The position numbers were made by a program, and so were the translations under genes. The notes beneath the pieces are model-generated. The model did no database searches. It saw only the letters and a program-made list of their open reading frames with translations, and was not told where the DNA came from. Positions 53,690-64,000 of a stretch of DNA of 64,000 bases are shown piece by piece. Numbering within the stretch: position 1 is the first letter of the stretch; every line of letters starts with the position of its first letter. The stretch comes from Acanthosepion pharaonis (taxonomy: Eukaryota; Mollusca; Cephalopoda; Sepiida; Sepiidae), in assembly GCA_903632075.3 (NCBI GenBank), contig CAHIKZ030005580.1, positions 700,001 to 764,000 of the forward strand, given 5' to 3'.

Positions 53690-53830
53690 ATCCAGTGTAG
53701 AGAGCGCCTCTTGATATCCGTGTATAGCCAATGTGGGTTTTATGTGGCTGGAATATTCTAAGCATGGACCAATAGTAGGATTAAAATTGCCCAGGGCAGC
53801 ACAACCTCCTCAAGGCACTTGACGTAGGCC
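53690..53830 (-). pseudogene. LINE family LA fragment
   Basis: AGCATGGACCAATAGTAGGA and GCCCAGGGCAGCACAACCT are the reverse of 39368-39420. Too short to say more. Confidence 0.55.
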
Positions 53831-53839
53831 TCTGTGTTG

Positions 53840-54037
53840 AGTTTGACGCCATGTGACACCCAAACACACTGACGCTAAGCAGCGTGCCATTTCCAAATTT
53901 CTGGCAAAATGGTGCTCGTCCTTTCACAAATGGTACCCAACTGACCCTACTCTACTGTGTTGTCGATAAAACAAAAAATAAACAGCGCATGCTCGAAATT
54001 TAAATGACGATAATTTACCCATCGCACCCTGTATACT

Positions 54038-54073
<36 letters not shown>

Positions 54074-54979
54074 TGTGTGTGTGTGTGTGTGTGTGTGTTT
54101 ATAGTGTAATAGCATCTTGATATCCGGTCTTACGCCTGAATGTAGCCATCAAAGTGTAAAGATCACCACGCAGTGTTGATTCCCATGACGACACTGTGTC
54201 GTAAATTTCAGACAGAATGACTAGTTGTATTTCGATTCATGGCTGCAGAGTGAGGCAATAATTTCACGTTATCTATGAGTCAGTTTTACAACAAGTTGTA
54301 AAACACGTTTTTTGCCATAGTGGCAATCTTTAGCAGGTACTCATAATCAGAACTTTGCGCCGAAATCAACGCGAAGATGGACAAATAATAAAGACTCGAT
54401 GTCAGGAAAAACCCCGTTCGGAAATATCTAAACTCAACACGGGAGCAGATAGAAAGGACAATCATTCTCTGTATTTCGTTTCTTCGGACATTAGCCATGT
54501 TTTTTTACTGCTAACGTCAACATGAAATCACCTGAAGATTTTATATATAAAATATTATATACACCTATGTATATTTGATTTCTCTCTTTTTTTTTATTAT
54601 GTCTTTGCTTGTATTTTCAGATTCATTCCAACGATATTTTTTGGTTTGGCTTAATTTAAAGTTTTTGAGGTTAAGAATGGTTTGGTTGTATTCAACAGAT
54701 TCTCTCTCTCACTCTTTCTTTCATCTCTTCTTCTTATCTATTTTCTAACCTATTTTCTAACCTACTAGTGTCTTTCAGTGAGGAAAGAATGACCACTTGG
54801 CTTTGTCGCAAAGTAGTTTAGCGGGAAAAAAGTTACAGCTGTATAAAAAAAAAGTTTTAAAATGATAACAACTGAAAAATGATAACCCTTCTCAAAAAGG
54901 AGATAGATAGATAGATAGAATTGAATGAAAGAGGTACATAGAGACAGACTGATATAGATAAATAGATAGAAACAGACTG

Positions 54980-55015
<36 letters not shown>

Positions 55016-55065
55016 GGGAACAGGGTGAGATAACTAGCTCGATAGCTAGCTCAGTCAGCAAGATA
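53840..55065. other. Unassigned interval with microsatellites
   Basis: TA/TG arrays at 54040-54098, GATA at 54900-54919 and TA at 54988-55014. A minus open frame (54286-54498, 70 codons) has a hydrophobic stretch (FFLTSSLYYLSIFALISAQ) that could be a signal peptide or a chance reading; nothing else supports a gene. Confidence 0.3.
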
Positions 55066-55069
55066 TAAT

Positions 55070-55678
55070 TGATTGTCATGTGTCTGTTTAACGGTATATC
55101 AACTCCTCATGGGTCATCTAATGCCAGAATTTCAAGTACTAAAAATATATGTCATTATGCTTTCACAACTGAATACATGGTAGCTGACACTCATCTATTG
55201 TGTATATACAAGTTTGTGTGGTCATTATTAATAGAGGCGGTCATATGTGGCTTATATACGGTTCTTTTGTTGAAGTCATATTTTGGAATACAGTTTGATT
55301 TAAGAAATGTTAGGATATTATAAAACTTAATGTCATGAAAGTTCTTTTATGTTGGCATTAATGTAATCGGATTTGAGTCAAGTTACTACAATTTGCTTAT
55401 TGTGTATATGCTTATCGCCGGTCATTTTACTCTAAATATGTATTGTTGGTAATTTTTATATAAATATATATTGCTGGTATTTTGTACTATGAATATGTAT
55501 TTTTATAATTAAAAGTCTTTTGTTTTTAGCCTTAGCAGGGACCCTAAACGTTCTACCACCCCGGATCAGAGTGGATCTGTGAACAACGGCAATTAGGAGG
55601 TAGTTCCACGCTCCTCAAAATCTCCAATTTCACGATCAGAAGCTGGATATAATTTATCGTCATACCCATGACTAAGAC

Positions 55679-55680
<2 letters not shown>
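55070..55680 (+). repeat. Dispersed repeat R1 with internal unrelated segment
   Basis: The 5' part (TTTAACGGTATATCAACTCC) is at 55090 and the core (GGACCCTAAACGTTCTACCA to ATAATTTATCGTCATACCCA) at 55540-55675. About 300 bp between them are not R1. Confidence 0.65.
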
Positions 55681-55754
<74 letters not shown>

Positions 55755-55755
55755 C
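55680..55755. repeat. (TA)n-(GATA)n composite microsatellite
   Basis: TA tract running into about ten GATA units. 55756-56150 has only a short CA tract (56031-56048). Confidence 0.95.
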
Positions 55756-56149
55756 ATGCTATCCGTCTGTCTTTATTTATCTGTCTAGATCTTACGGAAG
55801 GGGAGAATTATTTATCTTTCAGATTTATATCAGACCCACCTTGTGATATTTTATATACAGAATTAAAAAAAAAATGGTGAAATTACATTGCACAAAAACT
55901 TAGTGTTGAATTATGTGAGTTTTGTTTACGATGTTGTATTGAGTTGCGAAAATCTACGACTCTCATCCATACATTTGTATATATATATGCATGAATAGAT
56001 TCATCACGCGTAAGATATTTAGTAGAAACACACACACACACACACACATGAATATATATTGGTACAAATAGGTTTGAACAGGTTATGCACACGTCTATGC
56101 ACATAAACATCGATGCGGATTTATATGCAAATAATGAAAACGAGACACA

Positions 56150-56635
56150 AAAATGGACGAAAAAGAAAATATTAGAGAGAAAAAAGAAAGAGAGAAGAAA
56201 ATAATGAGAGTGGCAGAAAAATAGGAGAGGGCGTAAAAAGAAAGAAAAAAGAAAGAAAGAAAAATTGAAAAAAATAATGAAAAAAATTTGCTAGGAAAAA
56301 ATATGAGTGAGAAAGAAAAAAAGAAAGAAATAATGAAAGAAAGAGTGAAAGAAACACAGAATGAAAGAAAGAATGAATGAAAGACAGAAAGAACGAAGGA
56401 AAGAAAGAATGAAGGAAAGAAAGAATGAAGGAAAAAGAAAGAAAGAAAGAAAGAAAGAAAGAATGTAGCTTGATTTAAATATTAGAGCCAAAAAAGTACT
56501 TGGGCGAAAAAAAGAAAGAAAATCAAAGAATGATAAAATGACAAAGTACTTGAGAGAAAAAAGAAAAGAAGGAAATAAAAAAGACAGAAAAACTAAGTTT
56601 TCAAGTGTGAAAGAAAGAAAGAAAGAAAGAAAGAC

Positions 56636-56666
<31 letters not shown>

Positions 56667-57375
56667 ATGAAAGAAAGAAAGAAAGAATGAAAGAAGCGAT
56701 TGACAGGAAATGTATTAAAGCGAAAAAAGAAATAAAAAGAATAAGAAAATAAAGAGTAACAGAATAAAATATAAGAGTCAGAAGGAAATAAAAAATGTAA
56801 GATTGAACGAGATTAACAGGAAAGTTAACGTCAGTATAACAGAAGAAAGAAAGAAACAAACAAACAGAAAAAGACGAAAAAAAAAAGATACAAGAAAGAG
56901 AATGCCGGGAAAAAATATTAGATTAAAACATAATATTAAAAGAAAAAGATAGAAGAAAACAAACAAACAGATGAAGAGGTTGACAGCAAAAGTATTAAAG
57001 TTAAACAGAGTATTATGAAAAGAAAGGAAGAGGAAACGAAAGAAAGAAAAAATGAGTTTGATAGTAAAAGTATTAGCGCTAAAAAAACCAAAGAAATTGA
57101 CAAAAACAGTGATAACAACAATATAAGAATGAGAAAGAAAGAAAGAATGAATAAATGAATGAAAGAAAGAAAGAACATAGCTTAATCTAATAACGAACAA
57201 TCAGAGCAAATTAAAAAGTAAAAAAAAATAATTGAGTGAAAAAAAGGAAGTACGAAAAAGAAAGACTTACAAAGGGCCATATGTTTAGAGAGAAAAAAAG
57301 AGAGTAAGAAAAATATAAAGTTTGACGGCAGGACTATGTTTTCAAGTAAGAAAGTAAGAAAGAAAGAGTTAGGTC
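56150..57375. repeat. (GAAA)n-type purine-rich low-complexity block, 1.2 kb
   Basis: Almost entirely A and G on the plus strand with AAAGAAAG repeats. All Phe/Leu/Ser-rich ORFs on the minus strand here come from composition. Confidence 0.9.
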
Positions 57376-57414
57376 GCTACAGAAGAAAGAAGATGAAGCT
57401 GAATATAGATGTAA

Positions 57415-57813
57415 TATTGTCGACGGAATGACAAACCAAATTATCGATGCTGGAGACTGGTGAAGCTGGAAATTTGTTTCTCGCATTGCCTCCCATTTGC
57501 AGAACGGGACATTTCCTTTGCTGCAAGTAAAACGAAGCTGACCATTTTCACTGGTCGTATTTCAAGAAAACCGTCTAGACAGCAAATTATAGTCTCTCAG
57601 CGGGTTTATAAGCCACTTGCGTGGTGTGAATTAATCCATTCGTCTCGTAATGTCTTAGCAAGATCACCTTCTCAGCTTGTTTTATTAAATGACGCAGTAG
57701 TAAACACGCAGACCCATGTACAGAGAGTTTCAATCAGTGGAAATCAAGAAAACTCTTTTGGTTTAGGGTCCTTTAGTTCCAGTGGAGGAATGGCAGAAAC
57801 CCTAAAATAACGC
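57415..57813 (+). CDS. Open frame of about 130 codons, unknown
   Basis: Open from a TAA at 57412 to a stop near 57811, with balanced base composition unlike the flanks. There is no early ATG in frame (GTG at 57460 is not a plausible eukaryotic start), so it would have to be an internal exon. The product has no recognisable domain. It lies just before an R3 repeat and may be part of a longer repeat. Confidence 0.25.
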
Positions 57814-57814
57814 A

Positions 57815-58235
57815 AACAAGCCGAGTTTTTACAACGGACACTTTCTGACCATGAGATCGAGGTTCAAATTTCGCCATGGTTGATTTGTCAGGCAGATAAT
57901 TACTGAATGCGGCACTTGAAAATCGTAGCACGGATTGACTTGTGAGTGAAATTGGGTAGATGGAACTATTTTGGAAGCCATCGGTGGTTGTGCTAGTATA
58001 AAATAACAAGTCATCGTGACCGAGAGTTTGAGTGTGCTGGCTTTGTTCAGATTAGTGATCAAGCAAGAAATTGCTCTCTTTCTCACCACTCAGCATAGTT
58101 GCAGTATAAATGACTGGTTGGCTTTGTGTTTATCGAACAGACACAAATATGCCTGAGAAGACGCCTGCAACAGGGACTGGCAAGCCGTCCTAGTAGATTA
58201 GCATCTACGGATACAAGCGGCCCTTATTATTATTA
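57815..58235 (+). repeat. Dispersed repeat R3 (SINE-like), copy 1
   Basis: Shares GAAATTGGGTAGATGGAACT, GTCATCGTGACCGAGAGTTT GAG and GACACAAATATGCCTGAG with the copies at 58890-59240 and 62740-63080. Ends in (ATT)n at 58223-58250. Confidence 0.7.
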
Positions 58236-58339
58236 TTATTATTATTATTCCTTTGATTTCTGGTGTATATTATTAATTACTTTCCGGGTATCACTCGGAG
58301 CCCTAAGGTCAGAAACGGCATCATGGCATTTTCCACTGA

Positions 58340-58700
58340 GCATTTAAAATACTCCAAAAAACTAAGATCATGCACATTTTAAATAGATAAAGCACTTCGT
58401 AAGATGAGAGCAGTAATTGCGAGTACATTTTTTTTCTATTTTTAAGGGATGTGGTACCAGGAATCTCTTCAGTATGACTACAAATGGAATTGTTGATGTT
58501 GTCGCATGCCACATTTTTGAGATTTCGATTTCAAGGTCTTTGTACTTTGATAGTTTTTTGAAAATCTTCAAAGATACTTTATAGTCTGCAGAGACGGCCA
58601 TGTCAATCAAAAGGTATATTCTTTTTTGCGGTCTCTAATGACAATGTCTGGGTGATTAGCTTTGATTGTTCTGTTTGTGTGTATTGTGTAGTCTTGCTAA
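58340..58700 (-). pseudogene. LINE family LC, C-terminal remnant
   Basis: The minus strand reads IKANHPDIVIRDRKKE (frameshifted), then MIDMAVSADYKVSLKIFKKL, SKYKDLEIEISKMWH and TIPFVVILKRFLVP before decaying. Same block as 22925-23240 plus. An (ATT)n array (58714-58750) lies just upstream. Confidence 0.75.
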
Positions 58701-58713
58701 TTCTTACAAGTCC

Positions 58714-58750
<37 letters not shown>

Positions 58751-58889
58751 CACACCAAAAAGAGACAAAAAAAAAAGAGAATCATCCATTTTGTAGAACT
58801 AATTTCTGAACTTTGAAAAAACTCCACAAAATGCCAAACGTTTGGGGCTACCTCAGGATTTCGAAGAATAGCCAAAATCAATTTACTAG

Positions 58890-59240
58890 CTCCCGTTAAA
58901 CGAGAGCGACTTTATCATCTACAGGACATTCTAGGCAAGATAGAGGGGTCGATCCTAGCGTGGGGCACCTTTGGAAAGTACCTGAAAACCATACCACGAG
59001 TTGGCCCAAGCCTTGTGGGTGAAAATGGGTAGACGGAACTCTCGGAAGTTGTCGGTGGTTGCGATAGCACGAATCCACAAGTCATCGTGACAGAGGGTTT
59101 GAGCGTGCGAGCCTTGTAAAGACTGCTCATCACGCTAGATAACGCGCTCTCTCAGAGAAACTATAACTAAGTTTGCATTATAAAGGTGGTTTCTGTGGGT
59201 TTTGAACAAACACAGATGTGCCTGAGGTTTCCTTTTTTTC
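58890..59240 (+). repeat. Dispersed repeat R3, copy 2
   Basis: CCAAGCCTTGTGGGTGAAAA TGGGTAGACGGAACT resembles the body I recall from cephalopod tRNA-Lys-type SINEs (CAAAGCCTTGTGAGTGGATT, GTAGACGGAAACTG). From memory only, not verified. This is the main hint for a cephalopod source. Confidence 0.65.
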
Positions 59241-59244
59241 CGAG

Positions 59245-60263
59245 TCTAACTTACCCACTGATGGTTATTTAAGGAGTGATAGATATTAAATTTTACGCAA
59301 ACCCCTTCCTAAAATTAGGATGCCATGCACTAATGGATTAAATAGTTTAAGCCTCCTAGCTTAGAAGAAGTAAATTAAACAAAGGAAGGCATGAAACTCA
59401 CTAATTATTTAATCTATAGTATCTAGATTAATCTAGGTTATGTTTTTCAACATAAAAGATGAGACCCGTAACTCACTTGGGTCGTAGAAAAAGATAAAGT
59501 ATCTAAAATTCAATACACTATTACACTGTTTAGAATATTTTCTATTGTGGTAAAAGCTAATTACTCTCCTTACTATATGAACTGATCCGTTCATCATAAG
59601 CAGTACTGGGTTATTGTCTAGGAAAAAAGATAATACTTTTGCAGTGTCTTATCTAGATGAATATTGAATACTATCACGATTGAATCTGTCGAGTTAATTT
59701 TGTCTTAGACCCCTACATCACAACATTTTCTCATGTTTTTCTACGATTACTGGCTTATTAAAAAAATTATAAAAAAACAGTCTTTCACGTTGTATTCGTC
59801 AAGTAATGTTTATAGTTATGTACCCCTTTTAATATTTCCCGAACATTAGGGTATCGATAGATTTGTCTATACCTTACAACACATTTCCGTGTTTAAATGA
59901 TTCTCTGATATATTTTAAACTAAAACTAAGTAGCATTTGTTCAAATTCAGATTAAATGAAATTTAAATCTGTTATTTTTTGTCAAATTACGTTTCAGAAA
60001 AATTATTTGATTTTTAAAAGATTTTTTGAAAAAGAGAATTATATTATGTTGACAGATTTTTCAATATAGAGGCTTATTTTGAAATTTAAATAACAACTAG
60101 AAATAAAGGGTTAGAATGAGTTGGAATTCGGTTTGGATACAGCAAATTTTGTTTATTGGAAATATTAAATTTAATCTACGAGCTTGGAATTAAAAATAAT
60201 ATCAAATCTTCAAGAATATTTTTAAAATGCGTTTTAGACCTTATGTATGCTTATTTGTTGAGG

Positions 60264-60265
<2 letters not shown>
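59245..60265. other. Unassigned AT-rich interval
   Basis: Nothing recognised on either strand; one weak R1-like start at about 59240-59275. Confidence 0.4.

Positions 60266-60269
<4 letters not shown>

Positions 60270-60336
<67 letters not shown>
60270..60336. repeat. (TA)n microsatellite
   Basis: Pure TA tract. A second lies at 60584-60628. 60640-60830 between repeats is unassigned. Confidence 0.95.
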
Positions 60337-60339
<3 letters not shown>

Positions 60340-60578
60340 CTAGTGAATCCTAATAATATAAAATATTAAAACTGATCCACAAAAAGACCTCACTGTATTT
60401 ATTATATATGCGAATATGTAGAAAAATAGGAAACTAAATGGAAAATTAGGTAAATAATCCGCAGTTCTTTAGTATTTTTGTTTTTATTTAAACAAAACAG
60501 TGCTCCATACAGGAGTAGAGCTTTTGTTTTTGAAACTTGAGAACTCTTATGTAGCGAAGTAATCATATTTAAAAAAAA

Positions 60579-60631
<53 letters not shown>

Positions 60632-60834
60632 GTGGGGTGCTGGCCGTGTTTGTAGGATATATTTTTCCTGTAACTCTAGATATATATAAAACTATCCATG
60701 CATTCAGTTCAAAATGAGAAATACAAACCTCCTTGATGGTAGCTGAAAGTGTGGCCGAGCATTTGGACAATTTCTGCGTGGTTTGTGTTGCGAAAGGAAG
60801 AATGCTGTACAAACAAAAGAAAGGTTGAGTGGAA

Positions 60835-60908
60835 GACTTAACCGCAATACCTTGTCAGTCGTTTTTAATAAAGCTTGTGTGGATTAGGGATTGATTCCCC
60901 TATACACA

Positions 60909-60943
<35 letters not shown>

Positions 60944-61082
60944 CGTTTAGCATGAAGCAGTATTTCTGAGTGTTGACTTCCTTCAATGTTTATTTTACAC
61001 AAGCCCTATATCTGAGATTGAGCACTTTATCCCATAAATATAGCATACTTTAAAACTATATATATATATATATATATATATA
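60835..61082 (+). repeat. Dispersed repeat R4, copy 2
   Basis: CACAAGCCCTATATCTGAGA TTGAGCA to ACTTTAAAACTA matches 48772-48842. Contains TA arrays at 60911-60941 and at its 3' end. Confidence 0.55.
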
Positions 61083-61189
61083 AGTAATTCAGGCATTTTC
61101 AGAATGAGTGTATATGCATGATTTTACTCATTTGCTTGTCTTTATATTTCCACTAAGAATTTTTGAAGAAAAAATGCCAAAAAACAAAC

Positions 61190-61515
61190 TATGATTATAC
61201 ACATTTTAAATAGATAAAGCCCTTCGTAATGTGTGAGCTCTACTTGTGAATACAATCTTTTGTATTTTTAAGTGATGTGCTACCAGGAATCGTTTTAATA
61301 TGTCTGTCGAAACATTTTCCAATCAATCCGAGGTATCTAACTACAATCAGAATTGTTGATGACCTCACGTGCCACATTTTTGTGATTTCGTTTTTGAAGG
61401 TCTTTGTTCATTTTAGTCTTTTGAGGATCTTCAAAGATGCATTAAGGCATTGCTTGTTCTCTATGTGTGTATTGTACATTGTGTATTGTACAATCCTAGA
61501 GAATTGTTACAGGTC
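61190..61515 (-). pseudogene. LINE family LC, C-terminal remnant, second minus copy
   Basis: DNA aligns with 58350-58690 (CATTTTAAATAGATAAAGC, TACCAGGAATC, GCCACATTTTTG, ATCTTCAAAGAT), but all frames are broken. (ATT)n follows at 61528. Confidence 0.65.
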
Positions 61516-61527
61516 CGATGTCTGTTA

Positions 61528-61565
61528 TTATTATTATTTTTAGTATTATTATTATTATTATTATT

Positions 61566-61598
<33 letters not shown>
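61528..61598. repeat. (ATT)n-(AAT)n inverted microsatellite
   Basis: ATT units change strand phase to AAT units at about 61569, so the tract is self-complementary. 61600-62105 beyond it is unassigned. Confidence 0.9.
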
Positions 61599-61599
<1 letters not shown>

Positions 61600-62109
61600 G
61601 CTATTCTCTATAGATCGTTTTTTTTTTTTGCATTAATCGTAATATCCGCCATTTTGAAAACAATGACGCGGACACTTTAGAGTAAATAAGTAGATATAAC
61701 TCTACTTATCTCCCCTTGTATTCTCCCTTGGTACCAAAAAGTTTCAGACAAAAGAGACAAAAATATCCACATAGGCACAGTACATTATATATTTAGATTT
61801 ATACACCGAAGCAATCATTTTCTCCTGTAATGTTTTTATACGTAAGACTAAATAATATACTAAATATACGCGCATACACATGCTAATATAAATTAGCTAT
61901 ATTTTCTTCACATACCTCATTCTTAAAGAGTCATTGACATATGATGTAGCATAACCCGACACTCAGTCATACACAGGGACACACATATTTATATTGGATG
62001 GACGATTTAATTTGTTTTTAACTTGCCACGGGCGTTTTTGAAGAAAATATTGTCCAATTACAAAATCCGTTTCCACTAATGGTTTAAAGTTTTATCTGTT
62101 TAAACAATA

Positions 62110-62130
62110 CATACATATATAGATACATAC

Positions 62131-62206
<76 letters not shown>

Positions 62207-62207
62207 G

Positions 62208-62239
<32 letters not shown>

Positions 62240-62276
62240 CATACATATATTGTTTAAACAGATAAAACTGTAAACA

Positions 62277-62338
<62 letters not shown>
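62110..62338. repeat. (TA)n/(CA)n composite with inverted single-copy arms
   Basis: TA and CA arrays lie around an inverted pair: TTTTATCTGTTTAAACAATA (62090) and TATTGTTTAAACAGATAAAA (62248-62267). Confidence 0.9.
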
Positions 62339-62339
<1 letters not shown>

Positions 62340-62341
62340 AT

Positions 62342-62735
62342 GTAGCGAGGCTGTGTGGTAAGTGTTTTTGCGTTCTGACCATTATACGCAAGTTCGAAAC
62401 ACACTGTTCTCAGGTAGGTGGTTGATTGTTGTTATCGGATTTAGGATGTGATTCCAGTATGTAGAATTATTGGTGTTGCGTTCCGTGCCTGATTTCAACT
62501 CGTTGGAACCTAAGGCCACTTTATAGATGGGATCAACGAAAGATTGTTACCTTTTCTTAAACGCGTGTATTCTTGGAGGTTAGCGGGCGGAAGAACTTTA
62601 AGGGAGCGCATGCCGCTGGTTGGGTTTGCATCCCTTCGCGCCTCTGCTGTCTTCGAACCATTTTGGACTTTTGTCCTAAATTCTGACAATGGCAATCCAA
62701 CGATGTTATGAAGCCTACGAGGTGTTCTGACTACT
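62342..62735 (+). mobile_element. Possible tRNA-derived SINE head and unassigned tail
   Basis: GCGAGGCTGTGTGGTAAGTG and CGCAAGTTCGAAACACACTG resemble A and B boxes of a tRNA-Lys-type SINE. The rest to 62735 is not recognised. Confidence 0.4.
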
Positions 62736-62739
62736 CACT

Positions 62740-63080
62740 AACCACCCGGACACAGACTCCTCCTTTTGTAACATTGAAAAGTGCCTGAAAACATACCACG
62801 GGTTGAACCAAAACTCCCGGCTGAATTTGTGAGTACAAGCGTCGAGGTACGAATTCACAAGACGCCGTAGCCGTTGAATTGCTCGTACTGGCGCTGTTCA
62901 AAATTCTGTCGATACCAGATTTGGCAGTCTTTCTCCCAGAAACATTAGCCGTGATCCGATCAGCATAGTACCAGCATGTCGGGTTCTGTTGTTTTTTGAA
63001 CCAATACAAATGAACTGAACCTGAGCGTGCGTCTGAAACAGGGATTGAATAACCAGCTTAGAAGACGAGTCTGCGCGAAA
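62740..63080 (+). repeat. Dispersed repeat R3, copy 3 (diverged)
   Basis: GTGCCTGAAAACATACCACG GGTTG, AATTCACAAGACGCCGTAGC and CGTCTGAAACAGGGATTGAA follow the R3 order. Confidence 0.6.
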
Positions 63081-63095
63081 AACGAATGAACGGTC

Positions 63096-63098
<3 letters not shown>

Positions 63099-63170
<72 letters not shown>

Positions 63171-63217
63171 TCGTTCACATAAACACAAACACGCAGATTA
63201 TATATATATATATATAT

Positions 63218-63296
<79 letters not shown>
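63099..63296. repeat. (CA)n and (TA)n arrays
   Basis: CA 63099-63142, TA 63142-63171, TA 63199-63219 and TA 63227-63296. 63300-63675 after it is unassigned. Confidence 0.95.
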
Positions 63297-63298
<2 letters not shown>

Positions 63299-63679
63299 CA
63301 TCATTCCTTCATTTATACATGTTTCATTAAAGACGACAGCCAAGGTACTGCAATTAAGCTTTTTATTTAATTTTTCTTGTGTTCGGAGAAGTGTTTTTCA
63401 TTTTGGACGCATATTAACTGCGAACGCGACAACAAAGTGCTAAATGAGTTCGCAAAATCAAACATCTCTACAACACTAAAAACTTACGTACAGCGCACGC
63501 ACTCAATTAAATTGAAAAAATAAAATCGTCCTTGATAATGTCTAAAAGTATCCCGGGATTATAGTACAATGGACAGAGACCTTGCCACCCGTACTTACGT
63601 CTAATTTAATAAACATGTCTCGTAGTAATACCTACATGCTCACATCAATTTAATGTCACAGGTTTATATGCAAATGAAT

Positions 63680-63965
63680 GAGGCACAGTGAGGTAGTGGA
63701 TAGCGGCTCGTATTGAGGTATCCAAAAGCCGATGTCGAATTCTAGTCGAGTTCATTACATTCACTTACGCGCTAACAACCTCGGAAAAGGCACGAAACCC
63801 TCTCTTCTCCCCCTTGTATGGGAAAATAGGAAGTCATACTGGCTTCTTATAAACAAGGAAGGCAACTGGTTTAGGAGAAGGAAAAAGTCTGAATTGAAAT
63901 ACAACCATTTGCTGCTAAATAGGCCCTGACTATTTAGCCAAAGAAAGTAACTTGAAAAACTAATT
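63680..63965 (+). mobile_element. SINE family S1, plus copy near the window end
   Basis: Starts GAGGCACAGTGAGGTAGTGG, has ATGTCGAATTCTAGTCGAG and TTACATTCACTTACGCGCTA, and GGAAGGCAACTGGTTTAGG. The 3' part is diverged. Confidence 0.7.
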
Positions 63966-64000
63966 CACTTAGCTCAACTCTCGTTTCATCGGAGAAGAGA

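Noticed and set aside
56172..57200. Several long Phe/Leu/Ser-rich ORFs resembling membrane proteins.
   Set aside because: They come from the (GAAA)n purine tract read on the opposite strand.

Overview
The window looks like intergenic or intronic DNA from an animal nuclear genome. It is AT-rich, densely packed with (TA)n, (TG/CA)n, (GATA)n, (ATT)n and (GAAA)n arrays, and almost every recognisable coding trace is a broken transposable element. The repeat mix suggests a cephalopod mollusc: several tRNA-derived SINE families, one block resembling the SINE body I recall from octopus and squid, Penelope-like elements, RTE-type and CR1/Jockey-type LINEs, and long TA arrays. This is inference from pattern, not a database match. 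I found no convincing host protein-coding gene. Three open frames of unknown meaning (10106-10576 minus, 27669-27902 minus, 57415-57813 plus) are listed with low confidence.

Layout. 1-5 kb: a C2H2 zinc-finger remnant; a 240-bp fold-back unit carrying a hammerhead ribozyme (921-983); an RTE-type LINE tail; and a Penelope GIY-YIG fragment split by a SINE. 6-9 kb: RTE and CR1/Jockey-type LINE 3' ends. 9-12.4 kb: a duplicated AT-rich block. 12.4-13.6 kb: a mariner transposase interrupted by a GC-rich 239-bp tandem repeat. 14-21 kb: LINE and SINE fragments, a four-copy array of tRNA-like units, and a Penelope insertion inside a diverged 90-bp tandem repeat. 22-27 kb: mariner and Tc1 remnants, a 78-bp mariner MITE and LINE 3' ends. 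30-34 kb: RTE, SINEs, and a 618-bp Tc1-like element with 111-bp terminal inverted repeats. 34.5-37.2 kb: a segmental duplication hit by a Penelope element, itself hit by a copia-type solo LTR; target-site duplications and empty sites are readable. 37.9-42.3 kb: more Penelope, RTE and LINE pieces, a satellite monomer and a perfect 33-bp-arm palindrome. 43-49 kb: microsatellites and LINE 3' ends. 49163-53008: a deleted Ty1/copia element on the minus strand with LTRs, 5-bp target-site duplication and an initiator-tRNA primer-binding site. 53-64 kb: SINEs, purine-rich low-complexity DNA and LINE ends.

The most interesting points are the hammerhead ribozyme unit; a CUGAAGA-hairpin-GAAA motif that recurs at the ends of several repeat types, including Penelope elements; and the copia LTR pair that lost its TATA-containing middle before its last transposition. 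All calls come from reading the sequence by eye; boundaries of degenerate repeats are approximate. Repeat names such as R1, LA and S1 are local labels.
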